This document shows, one piece after another, positions 45,491-54,611 of a DNA stretch of 64,000 bases (positions within the stretch are counted from its first letter, which is position 1; every line of letters begins with the position of its first letter). The notes under the pieces are model-generated. The model searched no databases. It saw nothing but the letters and a program-made list of their open reading frames with translations, and was not told the DNA's origin. This DNA is from CAVYTF01 sp963771435 (lineage in GTDB: Bacteria > Bacteroidota > Bacteroidia > Chitinophagales > Chitinophagaceae), in the NCBI GenBank assembly GCA_963771435.1, contig CAVYTF010000013.1:93382-157381 (forward strand), read 5' to 3'. The position numbers and the translations under genes were made by a program.

Positions 45491-47077
45491 ATGAAATACG
45501 AAAAGGAAATAAGCCGCCGCAAAACATTTGCCATCATCTCTCACCCAGATGCGGGCAAAACAACCCTGACCGAAAAGTTCCTCCTGTTTGGCGGTGCGAT
45601 CCAGGTGGCTGGCGCTGTGAAAAGTAACAAGATAAAGAAACACGCCACCAGCGATTTTATGGAAATCGAAAGGCAACGCGGTATCTCGGTTGCTACCAGC
45701 GTGATGACTTTTGAGTATAAGAATTTCCTTATTAACCTACTTGATACCCCCGGCCATAAAGACTTTGCAGAAGATACTTACCGAACATTAACTGCTGTGG
45801 ATAGTGTGGTGTTGGTGGTAGACAGCGTAAACGGCGTGGAAGAACAAACACGCCGCCTGATGGAAGTATGCCGTATGCGCGATACGCCGGTAATTGTTTT
45901 CATAAATAAAATGGATCGCGACGGAAAGAACCGTTTTGATCTGCTGGAAGAAATTGAAAAAGAATTGAAAATCTCCCTTCACCCGATGACCTGGCCGATA
46001 AACAGCGGGAAAGAATTTAAAGGGGTTTATGACCTGCATGAAAAAAGCCTTCGGTTGTTTGCTGCAAGCACAAAAGCGGAAGAGGAAGATACGGTTTCAA
46101 TAAGCGATCTGAATGAAGAAGTGCTTGACGTTAAAATAGGAGAGAGGGATGCTGCCGCTTTGCGGGAAGATGTGGAACTGATTGATGGTGTTTATGGCGA
46201 GCTGGACGTGAATGATTATTTAAGCGGAAAGATGGCGCCGGTGTTTTTTGGAAGTGCAGTTAATAATTTCGGGGTAAAAGAAATGCTTGATACGTTCATC
46301 CGCATTGCCCCGATCCCCCGCGACAGGGAAACAAACAAACGGGAAGTAAGTGTAGAGGAAGATAAATTCAGCGGATTCATTTTTAAAATACATGCCAACC
46401 TTGATCCAAAGCACAGGGACAGGATCGCGTTTCTTCGTGTTTGTAGCGGCAGATTCGAGCGCAATAGATATTTCCATCATGTGCGTTTGGAAAAAGACGT
46501 TCGTTTCAGCAATCCTTATTCTTTTATGGCACGCAATAAGGACGTGATTGACGATGCTTATCCAGGCGATGTGGTTGGTTTGTTTGATACAGGCAATTTT
46601 AAGATAGGCGACACATTAACTGAAGGTGAAGATTTTTATTTTATTGGTATTCCTTCTTTCTCTCCAGAAATATTTAAAGAACTGGTGAATAAAGACCCTA
46701 TGAAAACAAAACAACTGGAAAAAGGTATCAGCCAGTTAACTGATGAAGGCGTGGCGCAGTTGTTTACTCAGTTTGGAGGAACGAAAAAGATAATCGGTTG
46801 CGTAGGTGAATTGCAGTTTGAAGTCATACAATACCGCTTGCTGCATGAATACAGCGCTGCATGTGAATTCAGGACATTGCCTTTTTATAAAGCTTGCTGG
46901 CTCACCAGTAAAGACAGTAAAAAATTAGAAGAGTTCCTTCGGTTCAAGCAACAAAATTCAGCAGAAGATAAAGATGGCAATCCTGTTTACCTTGCCCAAA
47001 GCGAATGGTTCTTAAATACAGAGATCAAGAACAACCCTGAAATTGAGTTTCATTTTACAAGCGAGATCCATAAGTAA
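45491..47077 (+). CDS. prfC: Peptide chain release factor 3
   Basis: 528 residues from the ATG at 45491. RF3 is a GTPase that removes RF1/RF2 from the ribosome after termination. G1 is SHPDAGKTTLTEK, G2 RQRGISVATSVMTFEY, G3 DTPGHKDFAEDTYR and G4 FINKMDRDG, followed by the RF3-specific C-terminal domain (FQQLDEG-like LTDEGVAQLF, GELQFEVIQYRL). An in-frame TTG at 45482 is possible but gives only three more residues. It is a single gene. Confidence 0.96.
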   Translation: MKYEKEISRRKTFAIISHPDAGKTTLTEKFLLFGGAIQVAGAVKSNKIKKHATSDFMEIERQRGISVATSVMTFEYKNFLINLLDTPGHKDFAEDTYRTLTAVDSVVLVVDSVNGVEEQTRRLMEVCRMRDTPVIVFINKMDRDGKNRFDLLEEIEKELKISLHPMTWPINSGKEFKGVYDLHEKSLRLFAASTKAEEEDTVSISDLNEEVLDVKIGERDAAALREDVELIDGVYGELDVNDYLSGKMAPVFFGSAVNNFGVKEMLDTFIRIAPIPRDRETNKREVSVEEDKFSGFIFKIHANLDPKHRDRIAFLRVCSGRFERNRYFHHVRLEKDVRFSNPYSFMARNKDVIDDAYPGDVVGLFDTGNFKIGDTLTEGEDFYFIGIPSFSPEIFKELVNKDPMKTKQLEKGISQLTDEGVAQLFTQFGGTKKIIGCVGELQFEVIQYRLLHEYSAACEFRTLPFYKACWLTSKDSKKLEEFLRFKQQNSAEDKDGNPVYLAQSEWFLNTEIKNNPEIEFHFTSEIHK

Positions 47078-47121
47078 TTGATAGAAAAAAAGACTACAAG
47101 TGAGTTATTATTACAGTCTTT

Positions 47122-48468
47122 TTAAAAGTCGGCATATACACCAGTGTAATTATGCGGTGTTATGGCTTTCAATTCTTTTTTTATTGCTCCGGTTACTTTA
47201 AGTGTTGATATAAATGAATGAATATCTTCCTTGGTAACAGATGTTTTTCCACGGGTTAACTCTTTTAAAGCTTCATAAGGGTTGGAATAGTTCTCTCGGC
47301 GCAAAATGGTTTGTATCGCTTCGGTCACGACGGCCCAATTATTTTCAAGGTCTTCTTTAAGTTTTGTTTCATTCAATACTAATTTACTCAAACCCTTTTC
47401 TAAGGATCTTATGGCGATCAAAGTATGCGCAACGGGCACACCTAAATTGCGCAGCACAGTGGAATCTGTTAGATCTCTTTGCAGCCTTGAAACTGGAAGT
47501 TTGGCCGAAAGATGTTCCAAAAGCGCATTCGCAATGCCAAAATTTCCTTCTGCATTTTCAAAATCTATGGGGTTCACTTTATGTGGCATGGCGCTGGAGC
47601 CTATTTCGCTTTCCACTGTTTTTTGTTTAAAATAATCCATGCTGATATACGTCCAAATATCGCGGCATAGGTTGGTCAAAATATTATTGATGCGTTTTAT
47701 CGCGTCAAAATGTGCGGCAAGATTATCATAATGCTCAATTTGAGTTGTAAACTGCAAACGCTGCAAACCAAGCCGCTCTTCCACAAATTCATTCCCAAGT
47801 TTTACCCAGTCTTTTTTCGGAAATGCCACATGATGCGCATTAAAATTTCCTGTCGCGCCGCCAAATTTCGCTGCGTAAGGAATATGTGAAAACAATTTTA
47901 CCTGGTTTTCTATCCTTTCCACAAAAATCATTATTTCCTTGCCCAGCGAAGTGGGGGATGCCGGCTGCCCATGCGTTCTGGCAAGCATGGAAATGTTTTT
48001 CCAACCTGAAGCGAGCGTATGCAGGTGACTTTGCAGATTAGTAAGCATAGGCAAATATTCATGCTCCATGCAATTTTTCCAACTTAGGGGGATGGCCGTG
48101 TTATTAATATCCTGCGAGGTAAGCCCAAAATGCATCCATTCTTTCAGGCCTTCTGCTTTTGCTTTAGCCAGCAATTCTTTTAAAAAATATTCTACCGCCT
48201 TCACGTCATGGTTGGTGGTTGCCTCAGTTTGCTTCACTTGCTGGGCATCGTTCAAACTAAAATTTTCTGCTGCGGTTTTTAGCTGCTGTTTTGCTTTTGC
48301 AGAAAGCTTAAAAAACTTTTTATCAGCCAAAAAAATAAAATACGCCACTTCCACCTGCACACGGTATTTTATCAACGCATACTCAGAAAAATATTCGTCA
48401 AGATGGGAAACCTGCTTTCGGTAGCGCCCGTCAATGGGGGAGATGGCTGTGAGGTTGTTTAATTCCAT
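47122..48468 (-). CDS. purB: Adenylosuccinate lyase
   Basis: 448 residues. It catalyses two steps of purine synthesis, releasing fumarate from SAICAR and adenylosuccinate. The fumarase/aspartase signature GSSAMPHKVNPIDFENAEGN is intact, as are TNHDVKAVEYFLKE and ARTHGQPASPTSLGKE. The subtype resembles E. coli PurB (long form starting with LTAISPIDGRY). It is convergent with prfC over 44 bp and divergent from mqnA. Confidence 0.96.
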   Translation of the reverse strand: MELNNLTAISPIDGRYRKQVSHLDEYFSEYALIKYRVQVEVAYFIFLADKKFFKLSAKAKQQLKTAAENFSLNDAQQVKQTEATTNHDVKAVEYFLKELLAKAKAEGLKEWMHFGLTSQDINNTAIPLSWKNCMEHEYLPMLTNLQSHLHTLASGWKNISMLARTHGQPASPTSLGKEIMIFVERIENQVKLFSHIPYAAKFGGATGNFNAHHVAFPKKDWVKLGNEFVEERLGLQRLQFTTQIEHYDNLAAHFDAIKRINNILTNLCRDIWTYISMDYFKQKTVESEIGSSAMPHKVNPIDFENAEGNFGIANALLEHLSAKLPVSRLQRDLTDSTVLRNLGVPVAHTLIAIRSLEKGLSKLVLNETKLKEDLENNWAVVTEAIQTILRRENYSNPYEALKELTRGKTSVTKEDIHSFISTLKVTGAIKKELKAITPHNYTGVYADF

Positions 48469-48532
48469 GTGGGAGAGGGGTTGGGAGTTGAATGAGACAA
48501 TATCCTTTTCTTTGCACGCAAAATTAAACTAA

Positions 48533-49273
48533 TTGAGGAAGATTAAGGTTGGCGCCGTAAGTTATTTGAACACAAAGCCTCTGCTATATGGCATTAAACG
48601 TTCTGAAAAATTGTTGCAGCAAATAGATTTGGTGGAAGAATACCCTTCAAAAATTGCGGCAATGCTGGTGGATGGAAGCATTGACATTGGATTGGTGCCC
48701 GTGGCAGTGATACCAAAACTGGGCGAATATCATATTGTGAGCGATCATTGCATTGGCGCGGTGGGGGAGGTGGCGTCGGTTTGCCTGTTTAGCGAGGTGG
48801 AAATGGATAAAATACAAAGGGTTTTACTGGATTATCAAAGCAGGACATCGGTGACCCTTGCCAAAATATTGCTGCGCGATTATTGGAAGATATCGCCGGA
48901 GTTGGTGGATGCTGACGAAAATTATATTGCAGAAATAAAAGGGGCTACTGCGGGCGTAGTTATTGGCGACCGGGCCTTAGCGCAAAGAAAAAAGCACACA
49001 TATATATATGACCTCGCCGCAGCATGGAAAAGTTTCACAGGGCTGCCCTTCGTGTTTGCGGCATGGATAGCAAATAAAAATCTTCCGGAGGATTTTCTTG
49101 AATTATTTAATGAAGCCAACAGAGCCGGCCTTCAGCAGCTTGACAAAGTAATTGAGGAGAACCCTTATGTCATTTATGACCTGAATACTTATTACCGAAA
49201 AAACATCAGCTATATTTTGGACGAAGAAAAGAGGAAAGGGATGGCGAAGTTTTTGAAGATGATTGGCAGCTAA
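48533..49273 (+). CDS. mqnA: Chorismate dehydratase (futalosine menaquinone pathway)
   Basis: 246 residues from a TTG start: MRKIKVGAVSYLNTKPLLYGI, the family N-terminus. IDIGLVPVAVIPKL and SDHCIGAVGEVASVCLFS belong to the MqnA substrate-binding-protein fold. It turns chorismate into 3-enolpyruvylbenzoate, the first step of the futalosine route, which suggests menaquinone is made without the MenF-D pathway. The other mqn genes are not in the window. No ATG is available at the required site. Confidence 0.93.
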   Translation: MRKIKVGAVSYLNTKPLLYGIKRSEKLLQQIDLVEEYPSKIAAMLVDGSIDIGLVPVAVIPKLGEYHIVSDHCIGAVGEVASVCLFSEVEMDKIQRVLLDYQSRTSVTLAKILLRDYWKISPELVDADENYIAEIKGATAGVVIGDRALAQRKKHTYIYDLAAAWKSFTGLPFVFAAWIANKNLPEDFLELFNEANRAGLQQLDKVIEENPYVIYDLNTYYRKNISYILDEEKRKGMAKFLKMIGS

Positions 49274-49323
49274 AGGCTCCTGTTGGCATAATACACTCAT
49301 TTTATTGGAAAAAGACAAGAAAG

Positions 49324-49407
49324 GCCTGCCCCGCGAGAGTTCCGAGGTGCATCGGAAGAGTTCTGGGGCGCATCGGGATTATTCGGAGGCGCCCCTGAGA
49401 AGGTCGG
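49324..49407. repeat. Short array R7, four degenerate 21-bp units
   Basis: Units start at 49324, 49345, 49366 and 49387. The middle pair share GCATCGG and a GG/AG start, and the ends read TTCCG, TTCTG, TTCGG and GTCGG. It is the weakest array but keeps the 21-bp length. It lies in the convergent gap between mqnA and rluD, about 160 bp from dispersed element copy A. Confidence 0.6.
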
Positions 49408-49564
49408 GGGCAATGGAAAATAGATGAAAAGGAGTGCTTTTAGGTTATTAAGCAGTATTAAGATGAGTTAAAGCGCAGATTTCTATTATGGGGGCACTTT
49501 AAGAGGGGTTTAGGTTGACATGTTTTAGCTGTTCCATTTAAGGGGAAGAATTTGAATGTTAGGA

Positions 49565-49643
49565 TGCTCAATGGATGTACAACTGTTGAACGGAGCATTG
49601 CCACTAAAGCTTAATGCGTGTACAACTGCTTATAACCAAAAAA
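49565..49643 (+). repeat. Dispersed 79-bp element, copy A
   Basis: It matches the minus strand of 36361-36439 at about 67 of 79 sites. The 16-codon frame here reads M-L-N-G-C-T-T-V-E-R-S-I-A-T-K-A-stop with an ATG (49564-49566). The codon changes between copies are mostly conservative (T/S, I/V). It ends in an A-rich run 16 bp before the rluD stop codon, in a convergent gap. Confidence 0.8.
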
Positions 49644-49659
49644 AAATGAATTGCTACTG

Positions 49660-50706
49660 TTAATCGTTTTTGTTTTGAATGTAGGCGCTCCATTTATCGA
49701 TGAGTAAAGTCATATCCTCAGGGAGAGGGCTTTCAAAATTCATTTGCTGGTTGGTGACGGGATGTTTGAAGCCAAGCGTTTTTGCATGAAGGGCGCAGCG
49801 TGGGCAAAGGGCGAAACAATTGTCAACAAACTGCTTGTATTTTGCGTAAACAGTGCCTTTTAAAATTTTGTCGCCGCCATATTCCCAATCGTCAAAAAGC
49901 GTGTGGCCTATGTGTTTCATGTGCACGCGTATCTGGTGTGTTCGCCCTGTTTCAAGCACGCACTCTACAAGCGTTACATAATGAAAGCGTTGCAACACTT
50001 TGTAGTGCGTGATGGCGTGTTTGCCCAGTTCGCCCTCGGGGTATGCAGTGAACATTTTGCGGAAACGTTCGTGTCTGCCCACATGGGCTTCTATGGTGCC
50101 TTCATCCTTTTCCAGGTTACCCCAAACAAGCGCCACATACTTGCGCGAAACAGTATGGTTGAAGAATTGTTTGGCGAGATTGGAAGCGGCTGCGGCAGTT
50201 TTTGCTACTACCAGCAGGCCTGTTGTGTTTTTATCAATGCGGTGCACGAGGCCGTAACGGGGCAGTTGTTCATCGTCAAGCGTGGGGTTTTGCTGGATAA
50301 AATGATATGCAATTCCGTTAAGCAAAGTGCCTGTATAATTGCCTACGCCGGGATGCACGACCATGTTCGCATGCTTGTGGAGCACCAGCACCGCATCATC
50401 TTCATAGATGATATTTAGAGGTATGGGTTCGGGTTTTACTTCAGTGTGCTCAGGATTAATAAAGCTGAGCATTACAATTTCATCGCCCGCTTTAATTTTA
50501 TAATTGTTCTTTACAACCTTAGCGTTGACCGTTATAAAACCAGCTTCAATGCTTTGCTGCACTTTATTGCGCGTTGCGTTCTCAAGGCGTTGTTGTATAA
50601 ATTTATCAATGCGCAGAGGCTCCTGCCCCCGATCTACTTTAAATGTCTTCCGCTCGTAGAGGTCTTCAGTGGGCTCGTCAATTACCAATTCTACATCTTC
50701 TTCCAT
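49660..50706 (-). CDS. rluD: RluA family pseudouridine synthase (RluD-like)
   Basis: 348 residues. An N-terminal S4 RNA-binding domain (about 28-95, RIDKFIQQRLENATRNKVQ) precedes the catalytic domain with GLVHRIDKNTTGLLVVAK, which contains the active-site Asp in HRIDxxTxG. GRTHQIRVHMKHIGH is the second family signature. RluD modifies 23S rRNA uridines; the exact sites are inferred from similarity. It is a single gene, 51 bp from the helicase end. Confidence 0.92.
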   Translation of the reverse strand: MEEDVELVIDEPTEDLYERKTFKVDRGQEPLRIDKFIQQRLENATRNKVQQSIEAGFITVNAKVVKNNYKIKAGDEIVMLSFINPEHTEVKPEPIPLNIIYEDDAVLVLHKHANMVVHPGVGNYTGTLLNGIAYHFIQQNPTLDDEQLPRYGLVHRIDKNTTGLLVVAKTAAAASNLAKQFFNHTVSRKYVALVWGNLEKDEGTIEAHVGRHERFRKMFTAYPEGELGKHAITHYKVLQRFHYVTLVECVLETGRTHQIRVHMKHIGHTLFDDWEYGGDKILKGTVYAKYKQFVDNCFALCPRCALHAKTLGFKHPVTNQQMNFESPLPEDMTLLIDKWSAYIQNKND

Positions 50707-50757
50707 GGAGGCAAAGGTAGTTTGTGGTTTGTAGTTTTAAGTTTGAGGGTTGGTTGC

Positions 50758-53271
50758 TTAATTTTTTTCTAATTGTTGCTGTATTTTGTGAATACGGTCT
50801 TCGAGTTTTTCAGAGGATAAGTTATTCCTGCTTAAGCCATCCACAATGATAGGAAAGGAGAGGGGTGTTAATTTTTGAGGGAAGGTGATGATGATATTGC
50901 TTTGCCTGATGCGCTCGAGGGCATTGCGCAGGCGGGCTTCTTCCATCTGTTGTTCCAACACTTCTTTGTAAGCTTGCCGAAGCAAAATATTTTTAGGATC
51001 GTATTCGCTCAATACCCTGAAGATCAGTCCTGCGGAGGCTTGCAGGTGCCTGGCTTTCTTGTGTTCGCCGGGATAACCCTGGAAGATCAACCCGCCTATG
51101 ACGGCAATGTCGCGGAATTTACGGGCAGCCATCTCACTGCTGTTGACACTTTTTTGAATATCTGTTAAAAGGTTATCAGCCGTGAAGAGTCCTGCTGCGT
51201 TGGTATCATCAACCGGAACGGGCTGGTCGCTTAATAATTCAAACCCATAATCGTTCATAGCTATTGAAAAAGTAATAGGCGTGATACGGCTTATACGGTA
51301 CGCCAGAATAGCGCTCATGGCTTCGTGCACCTGCCGCCCTTCAAAAGGATAGACCATTAAATGAAAGCCGTCCTTATCCTCAATTTGCTCTATGAGCAAT
51401 TCGTTTTCTTTGGGAACACGGGATAAGGTTTCCTGTAGTTTGAATAAATGCCTCAAGGCTTTCAACTCAGGATCGGTATTGTTCTGTAAAGCGGTGGTGA
51501 AAGTTTCGCGCAGTACATGGCCAAGGTTGGCTGTAAGGCTCATCCGGCCACCTTGCCAGCTTGGTACTAAAGATTTTTTAGAAGTAGATTTTCTTACTAA
51601 GACATCCATATCCTTTATCATCACCAGTTCTACATTTCGTCCCGCAAGGGTGAAAACATCGCCCGGTTCAAGGCGGCTGATAAACCATTCTTCAATTACA
51701 CCAATGTAACCGCCCGATAAAAATTTTACTTTCAGCATGGCCTCACTCACAATAGTTCCGATATGCATGCGATGGCGCATGGCAATACGACGGTTTTTTA
51801 TTTTATAAATATCATTTTCAACTTCTACTTTTTTATATTCGTCATATTGCTGGAGAGCGCTGCCGCCGTTGGTTAAATGCAGCAATACTTCATTCCATTC
51901 ATTGTCGTTGATGTCACAGAAACAGTAGGTCGATCTTATTTCTTTCAAAGTATCTTTTGCCCTGAAACCATCGCCTACAGCCAGTGTGCAGAGATATTGA
52001 ATGAGCACATCAAAGCAGAGAGACATGGGTTCCTTACTTTCAATAAGATTTTTTTTAGTTGCTTTTTTTAGCGCGGCAGCTTCCACTAATTCTAATGAAT
52101 GCGTAGGAACAAAGTAAATCTTGCTTGTATCACCGGGCCGGTGACCGCTTCTGCCAGCCCGTTGCAGAAATCGTGACACACCTTTAGGCGAGCCAACCTG
52201 TATCACGGTATCAACAGGGCGGAAATCAACACCAAGGTCAAGGCTTGCAGTACATACAACGGCCTTTAACTTTTGTTTGTGCAGGGCTTCTTCTACCCAG
52301 TTGCGGAGTTCCCGTTCTATGCTTCCGTGATGCAAAGCAATAGCACCTGCGAACTGAGGAGCAATATCCAAAAGGGTTTGGTACCAGCGTTCGCTCATGC
52401 CACGGGTATTGATAAAAATGAGCGTGGTGTTGCTTTGTTCAATGATCGGTATTATGTTTTGAGCAAGCTTAATTCCAAGATGGCCAGCCCATGGATATTT
52501 TTCAATTTCTTCAGGAATAACTGAAAGGATGTCTATTTTTTTATCAAGCCTGGCTTTGATGATCACACCATCCTGCGCTAAAGGTTTTAATAACACATCT
52601 TTTGCTTGTTCAAGGTTGCCGATAGTAGCGCTGATGCCCCAGAGGGATAGTTTATAGTTTGGAGTTTGTAGTTTATGGTTTGTGAAAGCATCTGCCTTCT
52701 GCCATCCGTCAACAATATTTATTATTCGGCTTAAAGCAAGCTCTACCTGTACTCCGCGTTTGCTGCCAAGCAGCTCATGCCACTCGTCAACAGCAATGGT
52801 GCGAAGTGTTTTAAAGATATCAGGATTGCCTTTTTGTGCAAGCAACAGGTGGAGGCTCTCCGGCGTTATAATAAGCACTTCGGGCATGTTTCGTTTTTGC
52901 TTTGCACGTTCAGCAATATCAGTATCCCCATTGCGTATGCCAACCTTCCATTGTATATTAAGTTCAAAAAACACTTCTTCCATTGCCCTTCCTATATCCT
53001 TTGCTAAAGCACGTAATGGCGTTATCCACAATAATTGCAGGCCATTCTTTGCGCTTGCTTTATAATCGGTTGGATGTTCATTGATGAATTGGATCAGGCT
53101 GCCAAGAAAAACAGAATAAGTTTTGCCACAGCCTGTTGGTGCATTCACGAGGCCGCTTTTTTGATCAATTATTTGTTGCCATGTTTTTTCCTGGAAGTCA
53201 AATGCCTGGAAGCCTTTGCGGGAAAGGAACTTTGAGATGACTTGATAGCCTTTTGAGTTTTGTAGCCGCAT
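50758..53271 (-). CDS. Ligase-associated DNA damage response DEXH-box helicase (Lhr-core type)
   Basis: 837 residues. Motif I is NAPTGCGKTYSVFLG, motif II TIAVDEWHELLG (DEWH), motif III GISATIG, and the second RecA domain has LGVDFRPVDTVIQVGSPKG and FLQRAGRSGHRPGD. A winged-helix and C-terminal Lhr-type domain follow. In this family the DEWH box and length of about 820 are typical, and members usually sit beside an ATP-dependent DNA ligase and an MBL exonuclease. Those partners are absent here. It probably acts in DNA repair. Confidence 0.9.
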   Translation of the reverse strand: MRLQNSKGYQVISKFLSRKGFQAFDFQEKTWQQIIDQKSGLVNAPTGCGKTYSVFLGSLIQFINEHPTDYKASAKNGLQLLWITPLRALAKDIGRAMEEVFFELNIQWKVGIRNGDTDIAERAKQKRNMPEVLIITPESLHLLLAQKGNPDIFKTLRTIAVDEWHELLGSKRGVQVELALSRIINIVDGWQKADAFTNHKLQTPNYKLSLWGISATIGNLEQAKDVLLKPLAQDGVIIKARLDKKIDILSVIPEEIEKYPWAGHLGIKLAQNIIPIIEQSNTTLIFINTRGMSERWYQTLLDIAPQFAGAIALHHGSIERELRNWVEEALHKQKLKAVVCTASLDLGVDFRPVDTVIQVGSPKGVSRFLQRAGRSGHRPGDTSKIYFVPTHSLELVEAAALKKATKKNLIESKEPMSLCFDVLIQYLCTLAVGDGFRAKDTLKEIRSTYCFCDINDNEWNEVLLHLTNGGSALQQYDEYKKVEVENDIYKIKNRRIAMRHRMHIGTIVSEAMLKVKFLSGGYIGVIEEWFISRLEPGDVFTLAGRNVELVMIKDMDVLVRKSTSKKSLVPSWQGGRMSLTANLGHVLRETFTTALQNNTDPELKALRHLFKLQETLSRVPKENELLIEQIEDKDGFHLMVYPFEGRQVHEAMSAILAYRISRITPITFSIAMNDYGFELLSDQPVPVDDTNAAGLFTADNLLTDIQKSVNSSEMAARKFRDIAVIGGLIFQGYPGEHKKARHLQASAGLIFRVLSEYDPKNILLRQAYKEVLEQQMEEARLRNALERIRQSNIIITFPQKLTPLSFPIIVDGLSRNNLSSEKLEDRIHKIQQQLEKN

Positions 53272-53364
53272 TTTTCTTAAGTCTGTAAAATTATACCATC
53301 ATAATTATTACTTTTGAAAGATATTTAACTGCTGCATAATTTTCTATTTCATTTAATTATAAGT

Positions 53365-54597
53365 ATGCCAACAAATAATTTTCCTTTATCAGGGATAAGT
53401 TCTATCGCCATTCATGCTTCGGAGAATGACAATGCCCAAGACGCACATATTACCCCCATTTATGCTACTTCGACTTTTACTTTTGATACTGCACAGCAAG
53501 GTATGGAACGCTTTGCCGGCAAGGATAAGCAAAATATTTATTCCCGTTGGGGCAATCCGACCTTTAAAGCTGCTGAAGAAACAATTGCTGCACTGGAAGC
53601 CTTTAATTTAAAAGATGAGAATAACGACCCTCTTAAGCTAAAAGCCTTACTGCATGCAAGCGGGCAGGCAGCTCTCACAACTACTTTTATGAGTAACCTC
53701 AAGTCTGGTGATGCAGTGTTGTCACATTATTCATTGTATGGCGGCACTTATGAATTGCTGCATAAAGTGCTTGAGCAAACAGGCATTACGCCAATTATTG
53801 CTGATTTGCGTGATTTGAATTTGGCAGAAGATACCATCAAAAGAAATCCTTCCATCAAACTTATTCATATTGAAACACCGGCTAACCCAACCATTCAGTG
53901 TGTCGATATTGAGGCAGTAACAAAACTTGCAAAACAGCATAATATCATCGTTACAGTTGACAACACTTTTGCCACCCCTTGTTTGCAACAGCCTTTTAAA
54001 TATGGTGTTGACTTTGTTATTCATTCAACTACAAAATTCCTTAATGGACATGGCAATGCTATTGGCGGTGTTTTAATTGGAAAGGATATAGAATTCATGA
54101 AAACAAAAGCATGGAAATGGCATGCATTGCTTGGCGGCAACGGAAACCCTTTTGATGCGTTCCTGCTAATAAATGGCATGAAAACGCTGGAACTTAGGAT
54201 GGATAGGCATTGCAGTAATGGAATGGAAGTAGCTAAATATTTAGATTCGCATGTTGCAGTAGCGAAAGTTAATTACACGGGGCTGGCATCTCACCCCGAC
54301 TTTGAATTAGCAAAAAAACAAATGAGCCATTCAGGCCCAATGATGAGCTTTGAATTAAAAGGCGGATTAGGAGCTGGAAAAAAGTTTATTGACAAACTGC
54401 AAATGTGTGTACGTGCTGTCTCACTAGGCACGGTTGATACTTTGCTTTCTCATCCTGCAAGCATGTCTCATTTCAGCGTGGCAAAAGAAGAAAGAATAAA
54501 GTTTGGTATTAGTGATGGTTTGATACGGCTGAGCGTTGGCATTGAAAACGTTGCTGATATTTTAAACGATCTTGAACAGGCTTTGCAAGGTTTATAA
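53365..54597 (+). CDS. Trans-sulfuration family PLP enzyme (methionine gamma-lyase / cystathionine gamma-synthase type)
   Basis: 410 residues. The PLP-lysine block is FVIHSTTKFLNGHGNAIGG, and IYSRWGNPTFKAAEETIAALE, HYSLYGGTYELLHKVLE, TVDNTFATPCLQQPFKYG and the C-terminal RLSVGIENVADILNDLEQAL are typical for Cys/Met metabolism enzymes. Whether it cleaves methionine or synthesises cystathionine cannot be decided by eye; VKAVSLGTVDTLLSHPASMSH-like residues are shared by both. It is a single gene between divergent helicase and convergent guaA. Confidence 0.88.
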   Translation: MPTNNFPLSGISSIAIHASENDNAQDAHITPIYATSTFTFDTAQQGMERFAGKDKQNIYSRWGNPTFKAAEETIAALEAFNLKDENNDPLKLKALLHASGQAALTTTFMSNLKSGDAVLSHYSLYGGTYELLHKVLEQTGITPIIADLRDLNLAEDTIKRNPSIKLIHIETPANPTIQCVDIEAVTKLAKQHNIIVTVDNTFATPCLQQPFKYGVDFVIHSTTKFLNGHGNAIGGVLIGKDIEFMKTKAWKWHALLGGNGNPFDAFLLINGMKTLELRMDRHCSNGMEVAKYLDSHVAVAKVNYTGLASHPDFELAKKQMSHSGPMMSFELKGGLGAGKKFIDKLQMCVRAVSLGTVDTLLSHPASMSHFSVAKEERIKFGISDGLIRLSVGIENVADILNDLEQALQGL

Positions 54598-54611
54598 AAT
54601 AAATCACTTAA

